Source: Paenibacillus sp. YN15 (lineage in GTDB: Bacteria; Bacillota; Bacilli; Paenibacillales; NBRC-103111). From it: a DNA stretch of 64,000 bases. Positions 17,641 through 26,039 of this stretch are shown one piece after another. Made by a program: the position numbers and the translations under genes. Positions within the stretch are counted from its first letter, which is position 1. The number at the start of each line of letters is the position of its first letter. The DNA lies in the NCBI RefSeq assembly GCF_003285005.1, contig NZ_QMFA01000024.1, forward strand, positions 34,120-98,119, in the 5' to 3' direction. The notes below the pieces were generated by a model. The model was not told the origin of the DNA, ran no database searches, and was given only the letters and a program-made list of their open reading frames with translations.

Positions 17641-17815
17641 GACGATCCCTTATTTTTCGGATTCTGCCACTTTTCATTTTTCGCGGACACAGAATCCCTT
17701 ATTTCGTCAAAACGCCTCCCAGACTGCCACTTTTTTCACCAATAACGAATCCTCAGTCCGCGAAAACAAAAAAACGTCCTTTTTTGGCCAAACAACGGAA
17801 CCTCGGTCCGGCTAG
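17641..17815. repeat. Intergenic repeat array, about 50-bp spacing
   Basis: The gap between two minus-strand genes contains spaced repeats: ATCCCTTATTT at 17645 and 17694, TGCCACTTTT at 17665 and 17725, and AACG-AACCTC-GTCCG-like motifs at 17744 and 17794. The spacing is mostly 49-50 bp. Style and composition resemble the 177-bp repeat at 11.5 and 41.3 kb. No gene is supported here. Confidence 0.65.
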
Positions 17816-17847
17816 CAAGCCGGGATAGGGAGCCTTTCTAAACCAAA

Positions 17848-17892
17848 ACAGGCCTGTCCCCCCTCCTCAGGGCAACAGGCCTTTCTTTTTTG
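17848..17892. terminator. Bidirectional-looking terminator after the zinc-ribbon gene
   Basis: AGGCCTGT and ACAGGCCT form a stem with extended pairing of the C-rich and G-rich arms. The plus strand has TTTCTTTTTT after it, the minus strand GTTTTGG. The nearest gene end is the minus-strand zinc-ribbon gene. Confidence 0.55.
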
Positions 17893-17909
17893 TGTGCGGC
17901 GGCAGCGCG

Positions 17910-18482
17910 CTATTCTTTGGTTCCGGGGACAAAGACTTGCATCATGTCTTCCTTGGTTTGTTTGGTCAAATATTCGTCGGTCTTGAAGCAGGAAGGACAG
18001 ACGAACACATCCACCGCATACGGGTCCGGCAGGAAAGGCATGCCCAACGGCGCGGGAACTGCCGGCTTGAAGGCGCTGCCGCTGATCACGCGGACACCGG
18101 CATGGAGCATCAGCTCATGGCAGTTGGGACATTCCGGCGCATATTCCTGCTGGTCCATAACCGCAATCACACGCTCGGCATAATCATCCGGCAGGGGATC
18201 AACCGTATAATCGTCCAGCAGATCATCCACTTCCAGATCATCATCGTCGTCCTCATCATGATGATGGTGATGATGGCTGTGGCCGGAATGGTCATCACCG
18301 TGGCGGTCCGGCTCCTCCAGAGACAGCTCCCCGTCCTCCTGATTGATCTTCAGCTTCAGCGAGCGGTAACCGCTCAATTCATTCAAGCAATGGGGGCAGG
18401 TATCCTCCGGCCCAAATTCCGGGTCCCACACAATTTCCGTCTGGCACCACGGGCATATTTGCGAACGTTCATTAGAATCCAT
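17910..18482 (-). CDS. Zinc-ribbon protein with His and Asp runs
   Basis: A 190-residue cytoplasmic-looking protein of unknown function. It has two probable zinc knuckles. The first uses CPWC (residue 10) with CPHC (about 29); the second uses CPNC (about 118) with CPSC (about 162). Between them lies a striking metal-binding-like stretch with six consecutive histidines followed by an aspartate-rich run (about residues 70-90). No enzyme domain is visible. AGGAGG lies before the ATG. The two knuckles suggest a structural or nucleic-acid role; the His/Asp tract may bind divalent metals. Both are guesses from composition. Confidence 0.75.
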   Translation of the reverse strand: MDSNERSQICPWCQTEIVWDPEFGPEDTCPHCLNELSGYRSLKLKINQEDGELSLEEPDRHGDDHSGHSHHHHHHDEDDDDDLEVDDLLDDYTVDPLPDDYAERVIAVMDQQEYAPECPNCHELMLHAGVRVISGSAFKPAVPAPLGMPFLPDPYAVDVFVCPSCFKTDEYLTKQTKEDMMQVFVPGTKE

Positions 18483-18585
18483 TCACCTTGACCTCCTTCT
18501 CACATTATCATAATAGATGCCAAGGAGAAAAAACACAAATCCGCTGCCTGCCACCACTTAGCTCAAGCCGCCGTCATCATCCCCA

Positions 18586-19005
18586 TCAAATCACACTCGC
18601 CCCGATAATATAGGACAGGGACACGGACAACACCATGGAAATCAGGCCGATGGCCTTGTTGCCCTTGCCGATTTCCTCATCGGTGTTGAAGTTCGGGGTC
18701 AGGAACTCGAAGATGAAATAAGCAGCCAGCAGAATCACATAGCCGAAGGCGGCCCATCCCAAGGAGATCAACAGCGTGTCCTCCTGCTGGATGGCAAAGC
18801 GGAAGATGTTGCAAATGCCGAAGATTTTGCCGCTGGTAGCCATCGCCACCGCCATATTGCCGCGTTTAATCTCGTTCCACACGCTGTACCGGGTAACCGC
18901 TTCAAAAATGGCCAAAAACAAAATCATCGCCACCAGCGCCACCGATACAAAAGCGAGGGTTTCGAGATAGGGGTTCGCCAAAAGACGGTCCACCTCGTGA
19001 TTCAT
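18586..19005 (-). CDS. DUF350-family membrane protein
   Basis: A 139-residue protein with four predicted membrane helices arranged as two similar halves, as in DUF350 (YjfL-like) proteins. Conserved bits are EIKRGNMAVAMATSGKIFGI and the matching EEIGKGNKAIGLISM. The ATG at 19005 is preferred over the TTG one codon upstream, with AGGGAAGGG before it. It lies downstream of pspA on the same strand. In other Bacilli, DUF350 genes sit near pspA/liaH-like genes, so a link to membrane stress is possible but unproven. Confidence 0.85.
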   Translation of the reverse strand: MNHEVDRLLANPYLETLAFVSVALVAMILFLAIFEAVTRYSVWNEIKRGNMAVAMATSGKIFGICNIFRFAIQQEDTLLISLGWAAFGYVILLAAYFIFEFLTPNFNTDEEIGKGNKAIGLISMVLSVSLSYIIGASVI

Positions 19006-19024
19006 CAAGCCCTTCCTCCCTCAG

Positions 19025-19106
19025 AGCTTTCCGAGAGGAAAGCTCGCATCGTAAGCATAAGCTAAAAGCTTTCCGCAGGAAAGCTCGGATCGTAAGCATT
19101 AGCCTA
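19025..19106. repeat. Tandem pair of hairpin-containing repeats
   Basis: Two units of about 40 bp, starting at 19025 and 19067, share AGCTTTCC, GGAAAGCTCG, ATCGTAAGCAT and AGC. Each begins with a small hairpin (AGCTTTCC/GGAAAGCT). A related TCGTAAGCATCAGC occurs at about 60450, near ktrA. Confidence 0.7.
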
Positions 19107-19115
19107 ACACTGGAA

Positions 19116-19144
19116 GAGACCGGGGACAAAAGCTCCCCAGTCTC
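19116..19144 (-). terminator. Terminator after pspA
   Basis: GAGACTGGGGA and TCCCCGGTCTC pair around a short loop just after the pspA stop codon; the T-run is weak (TTCC), so termination strength is uncertain. Confidence 0.6.
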
Positions 19145-19163
19145 CTTGCGTGTTTATGAATGG

Positions 19164-19844
19164 TTATTGCTGCTCTTTCTTGGCGGCAAGCTGAGCCTTC
19201 ATGGCTGCCAGCTCGTCTTCCACACCGCTGCTGCTCCCGAGGGAGTCCAGCTCGTCATCCAGAGATTTGTTGGAGCCGCGGAGCTCGCTGGAGGCTTTGG
19301 CTTCGGCTTCCATCTGGAGCACCTTCTCGCTCATCCGGTCGAAGCCCTTGGCCGCATTGTCAGAGCCGAAGCCCGACATGGCCTGGTTGATTTGCTTCTG
19401 AGCCTTGGCCGCTTCCGCCCGGGCAATCAGCAAATCCTTCTTGTTCTTCAGCTTGTTGTACTCGTCCTTCATCTCCGCCAATTGGGAGCGAAGCTGGTCG
19501 GCATTGGTTTTGGCCGTCGTGTATTGAATCTTCAGCTCGTCGAAACGGGTCTGATGCTCCTTCTTATCCTCCAGAGCGCGGCGGGCCAGATCCTCATTGC
19601 CTTGCTCAAGAGCCTTCATAGCCTGCTCGGTGCGCTTCTGCACCATATCCTCAGCTTCATCCACCTGCTGCTTGAACTTCATCTCAATGGCAATTTGCTT
19701 GGCTACGCCGGACTCCGCTTCCTGAATATCCTCTTCCATATCCCGCAGGAACTGGTTCAGCATCTTCACCGGGTCTTCAGCCTTGTCCAGCAGATCATTG
19801 ATGGATGCCATGGTCAGGTCACGCAATCTTTTAAAAACTCCCAT
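19164..19844 (-). CDS. pspA: PspA/IM30-family membrane stress protein
   Basis: A 226-residue protein that is almost wholly alpha-helical, typical of PspA/LiaH/Vipp1 proteins that form rings on damaged membranes. It begins MGVFKRLRDLTMASINDLLDKAEDPVKMLNQFLRDME (motif over residues 1-37), the diagnostic N-terminus, and continues as a long coiled coil rich in Glu, Lys and Gln. Length matches LiaH/PspA. A DUF350 gene follows after about 160 bp with a hairpin between them. Induction by envelope stress is expected from the family, but no regulator gene is next to it. Confidence 0.94.
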   Translation of the reverse strand: MGVFKRLRDLTMASINDLLDKAEDPVKMLNQFLRDMEEDIQEAESGVAKQIAIEMKFKQQVDEAEDMVQKRTEQAMKALEQGNEDLARRALEDKKEHQTRFDELKIQYTTAKTNADQLRSQLAEMKDEYNKLKNKKDLLIARAEAAKAQKQINQAMSGFGSDNAAKGFDRMSEKVLQMEAEAKASSELRGSNKSLDDELDSLGSSSGVEDELAAMKAQLAAKKEQQ

Positions 19845-19953
19845 TATTCAATTCCTCCCGTTTATTAGTGATGATGGATTGGTCAAGTGATTGTCTTTAT
19901 ACCTGATTCATACGAGGGGAGCGGGGAGGAGGTTTCATCCGCTTCAAAAAAAT

Positions 19954-22323
19954 TTATTGCAGCTCCACAACCGTTACGCCTGTTCCGCCTTCGCCGTAAT
20001 TGCCCAGCCGGTAGCTTTTCACATGCTTGTGGCGGCGCAAATAGTCGGAAATCCCTGTGCGCAGCACGCCGGTGCCCTTGCCGTGGATAATGTACACCTG
20101 GCCCAGATTGGACAGGAAGCTTTCGTCCAGGAAACGGTCCACCTCCATGATGGACTCCTCCAGATTCTGCCCGCGCAAATCCAGCTCCATCCGCACGTTC
20201 TCATCCCGGGTGCGCTTGACTCCGGGGGCCACACGCTGGGCGGGAGCCTTCGTCTCCGGCTTGGAGGCCACCAGCTGCAGATCCTTGCGGGACACCTTCA
20301 TTTTCATAATGCCCAGCTGCACCAGCGCTTCATTGGTACCCGCCCATTCCACCAGATGGCCCTTCTGGTTCAGGCTGATGACCAGCACCTCGTCCCCGGG
20401 TTCGATGACCTCGGTCTTTTTGGGGCCGGATGCGGTTTTCTTCAGCTTGTCCGTCAGCTGCGGGGCGGCCAGATCCATCCGCCGCCGGGCCTCAATGAGC
20501 TTATGCTCCTTGATGGAGCCCCGCTCCTCCATAGCCATCCGGCGCAGGTCGGCGATAACCTCCTCCGCCTCCTTGCGGGCCTTGGCCACCGCCTGGGCGG
20601 CATCCTGCTCGGCCTTCAGCAGCAGCTTCTCCCGCTGCTCGTCGAACCGCCGCCGCTCCTCCTCCAGCTTCCGCTTCATGGCTTCCACCTCTCGGCGGAG
20701 CTCCTCGGCGGCATTGCGCTCGGCCTCCGCCGAGAGGCGGTTTTCCTCCAGGGTGGCGATCATGGATTCCACCCGCTGATCCTCCTCGCCCACCTGCTGG
20801 CGGGCATGCTCGATGATCCGCCGGGACAGGCCCAGCCGTTCGGCGATGGCGAAGGCGTTGGAGCGGCCCGGCACCCCCACCAGAAGCCGGTAGGTTGGCG
20901 ATAGGGTCTGGATATCAAACTCCATGCTGGCGTTGATGACACCCTTGCGGTCGTAGGCATAGGCCTTCAGCTCGCTGTAGTGGGTGGTGGCCACCATCCG
21001 GCAGCCCATCTGGTGGATATGCTCCAGAATGGAGATAGCCAGGGCGGAGCCCTCCGCAGGGTCCGTTCCGGCCCCCAGCTCGTCGAAGAGCACCAGGCTC
21101 TTGGGCGTCATGTCCCGCAGGATGCTGATGATATTGGTCATATGGCTGGAAAAGGTGGACAGGTTCTGCTCAATGCTTTGCTCGTCGCCGATATCCGCAT
21201 AGATGGCGTCGAATACGCATAGCTGGCTGCCGTCCTCCGCCGGCACGAACAAACCGGACATGGCCATCAGGCTCAGAAGGCCGATGGTCTTGAGCGTTAC
21301 AGTTTTACCGCCGGTATTGGGACCGGTAATGATGATAGTGGAATATTTATTGCCCAGCTCCACGTCCAACGGCACCACAGCCTCCCGGGACAAAAGAGGA
21401 TGGCGGCCCCGTTTGATCTTAAGAAAGCCGCGGTCATTCATCATGGGAAGGGTGGCTTTCATCTCGCGGGCAAGGCCGGCTTTGGCAAAAATAAAGTCCA
21501 GCTCCGCCAGAAGCTCCAGATTGCCGTTCAGCGGATCGGCAAATTCCGCCACCAGCGCGGAGAGCAGCCGCAGGACTTTTTCCACCTCGGCCTCTTCCTT
21601 CAGCTTCAGCTCCCGCAGGCGGTTATTCATCTGCACCACGGATTCCGGCTCGATAAACAGGGTGGCTCCGGAGGCGGACTGGTCATGGATCAGGCCGCCG
21701 AAATGGCCGCGGTATTCCTGCTTCACCGGGATCACGTAACGGTCATTGCGGATGGTCACCAGGGAATCCTGCAGCATCTTGGCGATGGAGGGGGTGCGCA
21801 CCATCTGCTCCAGCTTCTCCCGGACCTTGCCCTCTCCCGCCCGCAGCTCGGCTCTCACCTTCCCCAGCTCGGGGCTGGCCTGGTCCAGCACATGGGCATT
21901 GTCGTCGATGCAGCTTCTGATCTTGTCCTCCAGCGCCTTATTATCCTGGAGCAATTCCGCCAGCTCGGCCAGCAGGGGCACGGCGCTTTCCTCGTGAATC
22001 TCCAGCAGGAACCGGCGCAGCCGCCGGCCGCCCAGGAGGGTTCCGCCGATGTCATTCAGCTCCACAGGGTTCAGCATGCCGCCGATTCTCGCCCGGTGCA
22101 GGGGCTGCCGCACATCGCGGATGCCGCCGAAGGGTGCGCCGCCCTTCAGCCGGTCCACCTTAAAGGCCTCGTCCGTGGCCTGAAGCCGCCGTTTGCACTC
22201 CTCCAGCTCCGCGGCGGGAACCAGCGCCTCCGCCAATTCCTTGCCCAGGCTGGTGGAGGCATGACGGACCAAAATTTGAATCACTTTTGTATATTCCAGA
22301 GTCTGCAATATTTTCAAATTCAA
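19954..22323 (-). CDS. mutS2: MutS2 endonuclease/ATPase
   Basis: A 789-residue MutS2 protein, which acts on branched DNA or collided ribosomes rather than in mismatch repair. The core and clamp regions occupy residues 1-320. The ATPase follows with Walker A GPNTGGKT and Walker B LVLFDELGAGTDP. A long coiled coil runs from about residue 520 to 630. The C-terminal Smr nuclease domain has LDLRGQNLEES and HGKGTGVLR. The start is taken as TTG at 22323 because AGAGGG lies eight bases before it and the protein then opens NLKILQTLEYTKV, as in the family. An ATG at 22380 would add 19 unconserved residues. Confidence 0.93.
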   Translation of the reverse strand: MNLKILQTLEYTKVIQILVRHASTSLGKELAEALVPAAELEECKRRLQATDEAFKVDRLKGGAPFGGIRDVRQPLHRARIGGMLNPVELNDIGGTLLGGRRLRRFLLEIHEESAVPLLAELAELLQDNKALEDKIRSCIDDNAHVLDQASPELGKVRAELRAGEGKVREKLEQMVRTPSIAKMLQDSLVTIRNDRYVIPVKQEYRGHFGGLIHDQSASGATLFIEPESVVQMNNRLRELKLKEEAEVEKVLRLLSALVAEFADPLNGNLELLAELDFIFAKAGLAREMKATLPMMNDRGFLKIKRGRHPLLSREAVVPLDVELGNKYSTIIITGPNTGGKTVTLKTIGLLSLMAMSGLFVPAEDGSQLCVFDAIYADIGDEQSIEQNLSTFSSHMTNIISILRDMTPKSLVLFDELGAGTDPAEGSALAISILEHIHQMGCRMVATTHYSELKAYAYDRKGVINASMEFDIQTLSPTYRLLVGVPGRSNAFAIAERLGLSRRIIEHARQQVGEEDQRVESMIATLEENRLSAEAERNAAEELRREVEAMKRKLEEERRRFDEQREKLLLKAEQDAAQAVAKARKEAEEVIADLRRMAMEERGSIKEHKLIEARRRMDLAAPQLTDKLKKTASGPKKTEVIEPGDEVLVISLNQKGHLVEWAGTNEALVQLGIMKMKVSRKDLQLVASKPETKAPAQRVAPGVKRTRDENVRMELDLRGQNLEESIMEVDRFLDESFLSNLGQVYIIHGKGTGVLRTGISDYLRRHKHVKSYRLGNYGEGGTGVTVVELQ

Positions 22324-22547
22324 CGGATGTACCCTCTTCCTTAAGCCTATAGCGTTCATTATCCCCCCTATTATATCCAATGCGCCGCCTGTACGCTATC
22401 GGAGAGAATAGTTTTAGCCATTGTCAGCATGCTGCAGGCTTCCAACATCTGAGAGCATCTGGCTATGATAAACAGACCCGGCTGCGGGCAACCTAGCCAT
22501 ACCCGAACAGGGGGAGCAAGCAAGATTGACAAAAGGAGGAATTAACC

Positions 22548-22916
22548 ATGCACTTTTTGTCCACCGTGATCCGGTTTGTCGTAGCCGCACTGGTGTTGAT
22601 TGTGACCAGCTGGCTGGTGCCCGGATTTAACGTCGGCGGTTTCTGGAGCGCCTTGTTTTTGGCGGTGGTCATCGCGCTGGTGGCCTGGATTATCGAGGGC
22701 ATCTTCGGCCGCAAGATCAACCCTTTTGGCCGGGGCATCGTCGGTTTTCTGACCAGCGCACTGGTCATCTGGCTCAGCCAATTTGTTGTCAACCGCGTAG
22801 AGGTTACGGTTCTCGGGGCGATCCTGGCCGCATTGGTTGTGGGGATTATTGACCTGTTCGTTCCGGTCAGCACTCCCTTCGACGCAACCGGCAAGGACAA
22901 GGAACGGGCCAAATAA
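22548..22916 (+). CDS. Phage-holin-4-superfamily membrane protein (YvlD-like)
   Basis: A 122-residue protein with four predicted membrane helices and the family pattern WLVPGFNVGGFWSALFLAVVIALVAWI and GIVGFLTSALVIWL. The name is historical; chromosomal members such as YvlD are not lysis proteins and their function is unknown. AAAGGAGG lies before the ATG. It is inserted, on the opposite strand, between mutS2 and cvpA, where Bacillus has polX. Confidence 0.88.
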   Translation: MHFLSTVIRFVVAALVLIVTSWLVPGFNVGGFWSALFLAVVIALVAWIIEGIFGRKINPFGRGIVGFLTSALVIWLSQFVVNRVEVTVLGAILAALVVGIIDLFVPVSTPFDATGKDKERAK

Positions 22917-23120
22917 TCCACCAAAGTCGCCCCGGCTTCTTGCAGGCTGTAGCGGGACATCAGCTCCCGTTATGGCCTGCGGCTGCATAATGCGGCCTGG
23001 GATTTCTTTCCGGCAGCACCCACTGTTCACAACTTCTTCACGCGTAAAAAATGCTTTTCACCGGAGATTCGGGTATCATATGAAGTGCAACCGAACCTAT
23101 TACTTGCCGGGAGGGCTAGC

Positions 23121-23513
23121 ATGAAGAAGTTGTGGATATATACATGCCTTATCGTCCTTATTCTGGGATTATCCGCCTGCGGCGCCAAAACCGGCGGTTC
23201 CGCAGCCCCTGCTACTGCTTCTCCAGGGGTACAGGGTGCAGCCAATGCTCAAAAGGTTACCGTCATCGCCACCAACTGGAAGTTCGACAAGGCGGAATAC
23301 CATGTCAAGAAGGGCCAGCCGGTTTCCCTGACCCTCAAGAGTGAATCGGGCGTTCACGGACTTGAGGTGGAGAAGCTCAACGTGAAGCTGGACAATAAAA
23401 CCAAAACCAAGGTGTTCACCCCGGAAAAAGCCGGACGGTACAATATGGTGTGCACCATTCCCTGCGGCTCGGACCATCTGAAAATGAAGGCCGTGCTGGT
23501 CGTTGAGGACTAG
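23121..23513 (+). CDS. Lipoprotein with CuA-type cupredoxin domain
   Basis: A 130-residue exported lipoprotein. The signal ends in lipobox LSAC near residue 20, then comes an Ala/Gly/Ser linker, then a cupredoxin domain like that of cytochrome c oxidase subunit II. The metal site is visible: a histidine in SGVHGLEV, and CTIPCGSDHLKM, which has the Cx3CGx2Hx2M arrangement of a dinuclear CuA centre. There is no membrane-anchoring hairpin or oxidase partner nearby, so it may carry electrons or copper at the membrane surface. GGGAGG precedes the ATG at 23121. Confidence 0.88.
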   Translation: MKKLWIYTCLIVLILGLSACGAKTGGSAAPATASPGVQGAANAQKVTVIATNWKFDKAEYHVKKGQPVSLTLKSESGVHGLEVEKLNVKLDNKTKTKVFTPEKAGRYNMVCTIPCGSDHLKMKAVLVVED

Positions 23514-23537
23514 CAGCAGCGCCATATCAAGCCAAAC

Positions 23538-23587
23538 AGGAGCTTCCCGGACCAATCATGTCCTTAAGGAAGCTCCTTCATTTTGGC
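23538..23587 (+). terminator. Terminator after the CuA lipoprotein gene
   Basis: AGGAGCTTCC and GGAAGCTCCT form a perfect 10-bp stem around a 30-base loop, followed by TCATTTT. It overlaps the last codons of the convergent cvpA gene. Confidence 0.6.
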
Positions 23588-24100
23588 AAATAATACGGAT
23601 ACCTGCTGCATGGACCACTCCGCCGCCCGGGAACCGGCCAGAAGGGTCTGCACCGACTCATACGGCAGAACGGCCATCACCTGAATGGCCACTGCGGCCA
23701 GCACCGCCGCTTCCGCCAGCCCCAACGCTCCTCCGGACCAGCGGTTGATTAAATTAAGCCCCGGCACCTTGGCCAATACGTTGAGCAGATGGCCCGCGGC
23801 AGTCAGAATGAACTTCACGCCAAACACCAGCACCGCGAAGGAAACCGCGCCGATTACATATTGGTCCAGCCGCAGCCCCTTCAGCCAGGAGGAATAGCTG
23901 CTGCTGTCCACCCAAGCCTCCACCGGCAGAAGCCGGCCTACATAAGGGGCCAGATCGTCATAGAAAAGATAGGCGGCGATCCAGGCCACCGCCAGGCTCA
24001 GAAACGACACCAATTGAAGAACAAAGCCGCGGCGGTAACCCAGCACAAAAGCCAACAGACCCAAAACCAGGACGGCGAGATCCAGCTTGTTCATGTTCAC
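23564..24100 (-). CDS. cvpA: CvpA-family membrane protein
   Basis: A 178-residue protein with four predicted membrane helices. LDLAVLVLGLLAFVLGYRRGFVLQLVSFLSLAVAW (within residues 5-40) and GALGLAEAAVLAAVAIQVMAVL are CvpA family hallmarks. In Bacilli cvpA follows zapA, as here, with 5 bp between them. Its role is not settled (colicin V production in E. coli, envelope or biofilm phenotypes elsewhere). Confidence 0.92.
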   Translation of the reverse strand: MNMNKLDLAVLVLGLLAFVLGYRRGFVLQLVSFLSLAVAWIAAYLFYDDLAPYVGRLLPVEAWVDSSSYSSWLKGLRLDQYVIGAVSFAVLVFGVKFILTAAGHLLNVLAKVPGLNLINRWSGGALGLAEAAVLAAVAIQVMAVLPYESVQTLLAGSRAAEWSMQQVSVLFAKMKELP

Positions 24101-24105
24101 CCGCC

Positions 24106-25851
24106 TTATTCCTTTTCCAAAACCAGCTCAAGCCATTCGTTGTATTCCTTCTTCAGCTTCTCGTACTCTTCCTTCAGGCTCTCATGCTCCGCCATAAGGC
24201 GATGATCCTGCTCCTGGCGGCCCGCATCCTTCTCCTTCAGCAGGGCCAGCTCCCGCCGCAGGGCGTCCGCTTCCCCGGCCAGCTTGCGGCGGTCCGTCTC
24301 GGCGCTCTCCCGTTCCTGGGCAAGCCGCTTCAGCTCCTCGTCCTTGCGGATGGCATCAAGCCTCCGTCTGGCCTCCGACTCCTCCAGCATCCCCAGAAGC
24401 TCCTCATCCCGCCGATCCCGGGTTTCCTTGAGCTTGTCCTCCCAGGAACGGTCCGATTCCTGAAGCTTTCCTTCCCAGGCGCGCTCCGCCTCCAAAAGCT
24501 TTCCTTCCCACATGCGCTCCAACTCGGCACGCTGCTCATTCCAGGCGCGCTCCATCCCCAAGCGCTGCTCTTCCCATGTGCGCTCCATCTCCAAACGCTG
24601 CTCTTCCCATGTGCGCTCCGCTTCCCGAAGCTTACCGGCCCATGTCCGGTCCGAGGCCTCCAGCCTTGTTTGCCAGTCCTTCTCCTTGGCATCCAGCCTG
24701 CCCAGCCATTCGGCATTCCGGATCACAAGCTGCTCCTGCAGCGTGGCCTCCTGCGCCTCCAGCCGGCCCTTCCACTCGGCTTCTTGCGCTTCAAACCGGC
24801 CCAGCCATTCAACTTCCCGCGTCTCAGATTGGCGCTTCCAATCCGTTTCCTTCGCTTCCAACTGGTTCTTCCATTCCGCTTCCCGCGCTTCGAACCGGCG
24901 CTTCCAATCCGTTTCCTGGGCTTTCAGCCGTTCCTTATAATCGGCTTCCTGCGCCTCCCGCCGTTCGCTCCAGATAGCCTCCTGGGTTTCCAGCTGTTCT
25001 TTCCAAAGCGCATCCTGCGCCTCCAGCTCCTCTTTCCAGACCGATTCCTGCTCCGCCAGCTTGGCTTCCGCCGCGGCCGCCGTCTCCTTGTAGCCCAGCT
25101 CCCGCTCATCCCAAGCCGCCTGCCAATTGCGGTCGCAATCCTCCAGCTTGGCATTTAAGATCCGGCCGGTTTCCTCCAGGCGCTCCTGCCATTCCTTCTC
25201 CGCCGCTTCCAGCCGGGCGTCGAGCTCCGTCTTCGCCTCTTGCAGCCGGGTCTCCCACAGCTCCTCCGAGGCTTTCATTTCATCCGCATGCAGCTGCTTC
25301 AGCTCCTCCAGCTGGCGGGTGTAGAGGCTCTCCCGCGCTTCCGCCTGGCTGTGCAGCCGGCTGATTTCCTCACCGTAACGGGATTCCAGCTGCGCTCTTT
25401 CGGCGGCGGCCTTCTTTTCCTCCTCCAGCCGGGCGGCCGCCAGCGCATCCTTCAGCTTCACGGCGGCTTCCTCAAGCTGAAGCTGCAGGCCTCTCACCTG
25501 AAACTCCAGGGCGCTCTTGGCTTCCTCCTCCGCCTTCCGTTCCTGCTTCAGCTGCTCCAGCTCGGTCCGGCCGGCCTGGAGCTCCTCAATTTCCTTCCGG
25601 GAACGGGTCAAATCGTCCCAGACCTTTTCCAGCTCGCTGCGGATCTGGTAGAACTCGTCCGCCATGTTCACCGCCGCCAACACGGCGATCCGGGGGGTAT
25701 CATACCGTCCGTTGGAATCGGCAATCCGGTGCATGTGGTCATTCACATGAGCCGCCACCATTTTCATGTAGCTGGGGGTTGTTTTGCCAACCATCTTATA
25801 GGGTGTACCGAATATATCAACGGTGATACGGTTTTTTTCGGCTCCGTCCAT
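24106..25851 (-). CDS. zapA: ZapA domain fused to a long hendecad coiled coil
   Basis: A 581-residue protein. Residues 1-90 are a ZapA domain (RITVDIFGTPYKMVGKTTPSYMKMVAAHVNDHM), which in its usual form of about 85-110 residues bundles FtsZ at the division site. The rest is a continuous charged helix. From residue 273 to 481 there are 19 consecutive 11-residue repeats, nearly all starting with Trp (for example WKEELEAQDAL, WKRRFEAREAE, WEGKLLEAERA). Six further units precede them from residue 200, separated by a 7-residue stutter. The gene lies between pheT and cvpA, the normal place for zapA. The repeat rod probably spaces or cross-links division components; this is inference. Confidence 0.9.
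   Translation of the reverse strand: MDGAEKNRITVDIFGTPYKMVGKTTPSYMKMVAAHVNDHMHRIADSNGRYDTPRIAVLAAVNMADEFYQIRSELEKVWDDLTRSRKEIEELQAGRTELEQLKQERKAEEEAKSALEFQVRGLQLQLEEAAVKLKDALAAARLEEEKKAAAERAQLESRYGEEISRLHSQAEARESLYTRQLEELKQLHADEMKASEELWETRLQEAKTELDARLEAAEKEWQERLEETGRILNAKLEDCDRNWQAAWDERELGYKETAAAAEAKLAEQESVWKEELEAQDALWKEQLETQEAIWSERREAQEADYKERLKAQETDWKRRFEAREAEWKNQLEAKETDWKRQSETREVEWLGRFEAQEAEWKGRLEAQEATLQEQLVIRNAEWLGRLDAKEKDWQTRLEASDRTWAGKLREAERTWEEQRLEMERTWEEQRLGMERAWNEQRAELERMWEGKLLEAERAWEGKLQESDRSWEDKLKETRDRRDEELLGMLEESEARRRLDAIRKDEELKRLAQERESAETDRRKLAGEADALRRELALLKEKDAGRQEQDHRLMAEHESLKEEYEKLKKEYNEWLELVLEKE
24409..25254 (-). repeat. 33-bp coding repeats in zapA
   Basis: The hendecad coiled coil is encoded by a tandem array with a 33-bp period: 19 units downstream of a 21-bp stutter and six more diverged units before it. 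The units differ from each other at many codons, so the array is old rather than a recent slippage product. Confidence 0.85.
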
Positions 25852-25905
25852 CGTGGGGTCCTCCTTACGTATAGGGCAAATCGGGATAAATGGTCCGGAA
25901 AAATA

Positions 25906-25953
25906 GGAAAAAGGCCGGACTTATCGTCTATTACACTTCGATAAGACCGGACC
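25906..25953 (-). terminator. Terminator of the pheST operon
   Basis: A long stem, GGTCCGGTCTTATCG against CGATAAGTCCGGCC, with a 12-base loop is followed on the minus strand by TTTTTCC. It separates pheT from zapA. Confidence 0.88.
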
Positions 25954-26039
25954 GATTTCCTTCTCGCTATAAAATTTCGCTAACCACGGATAAAATAACC
26001 CCTGCCGCAGGCTCTTGCCGCCAATAGCGAAGTCCCGGA

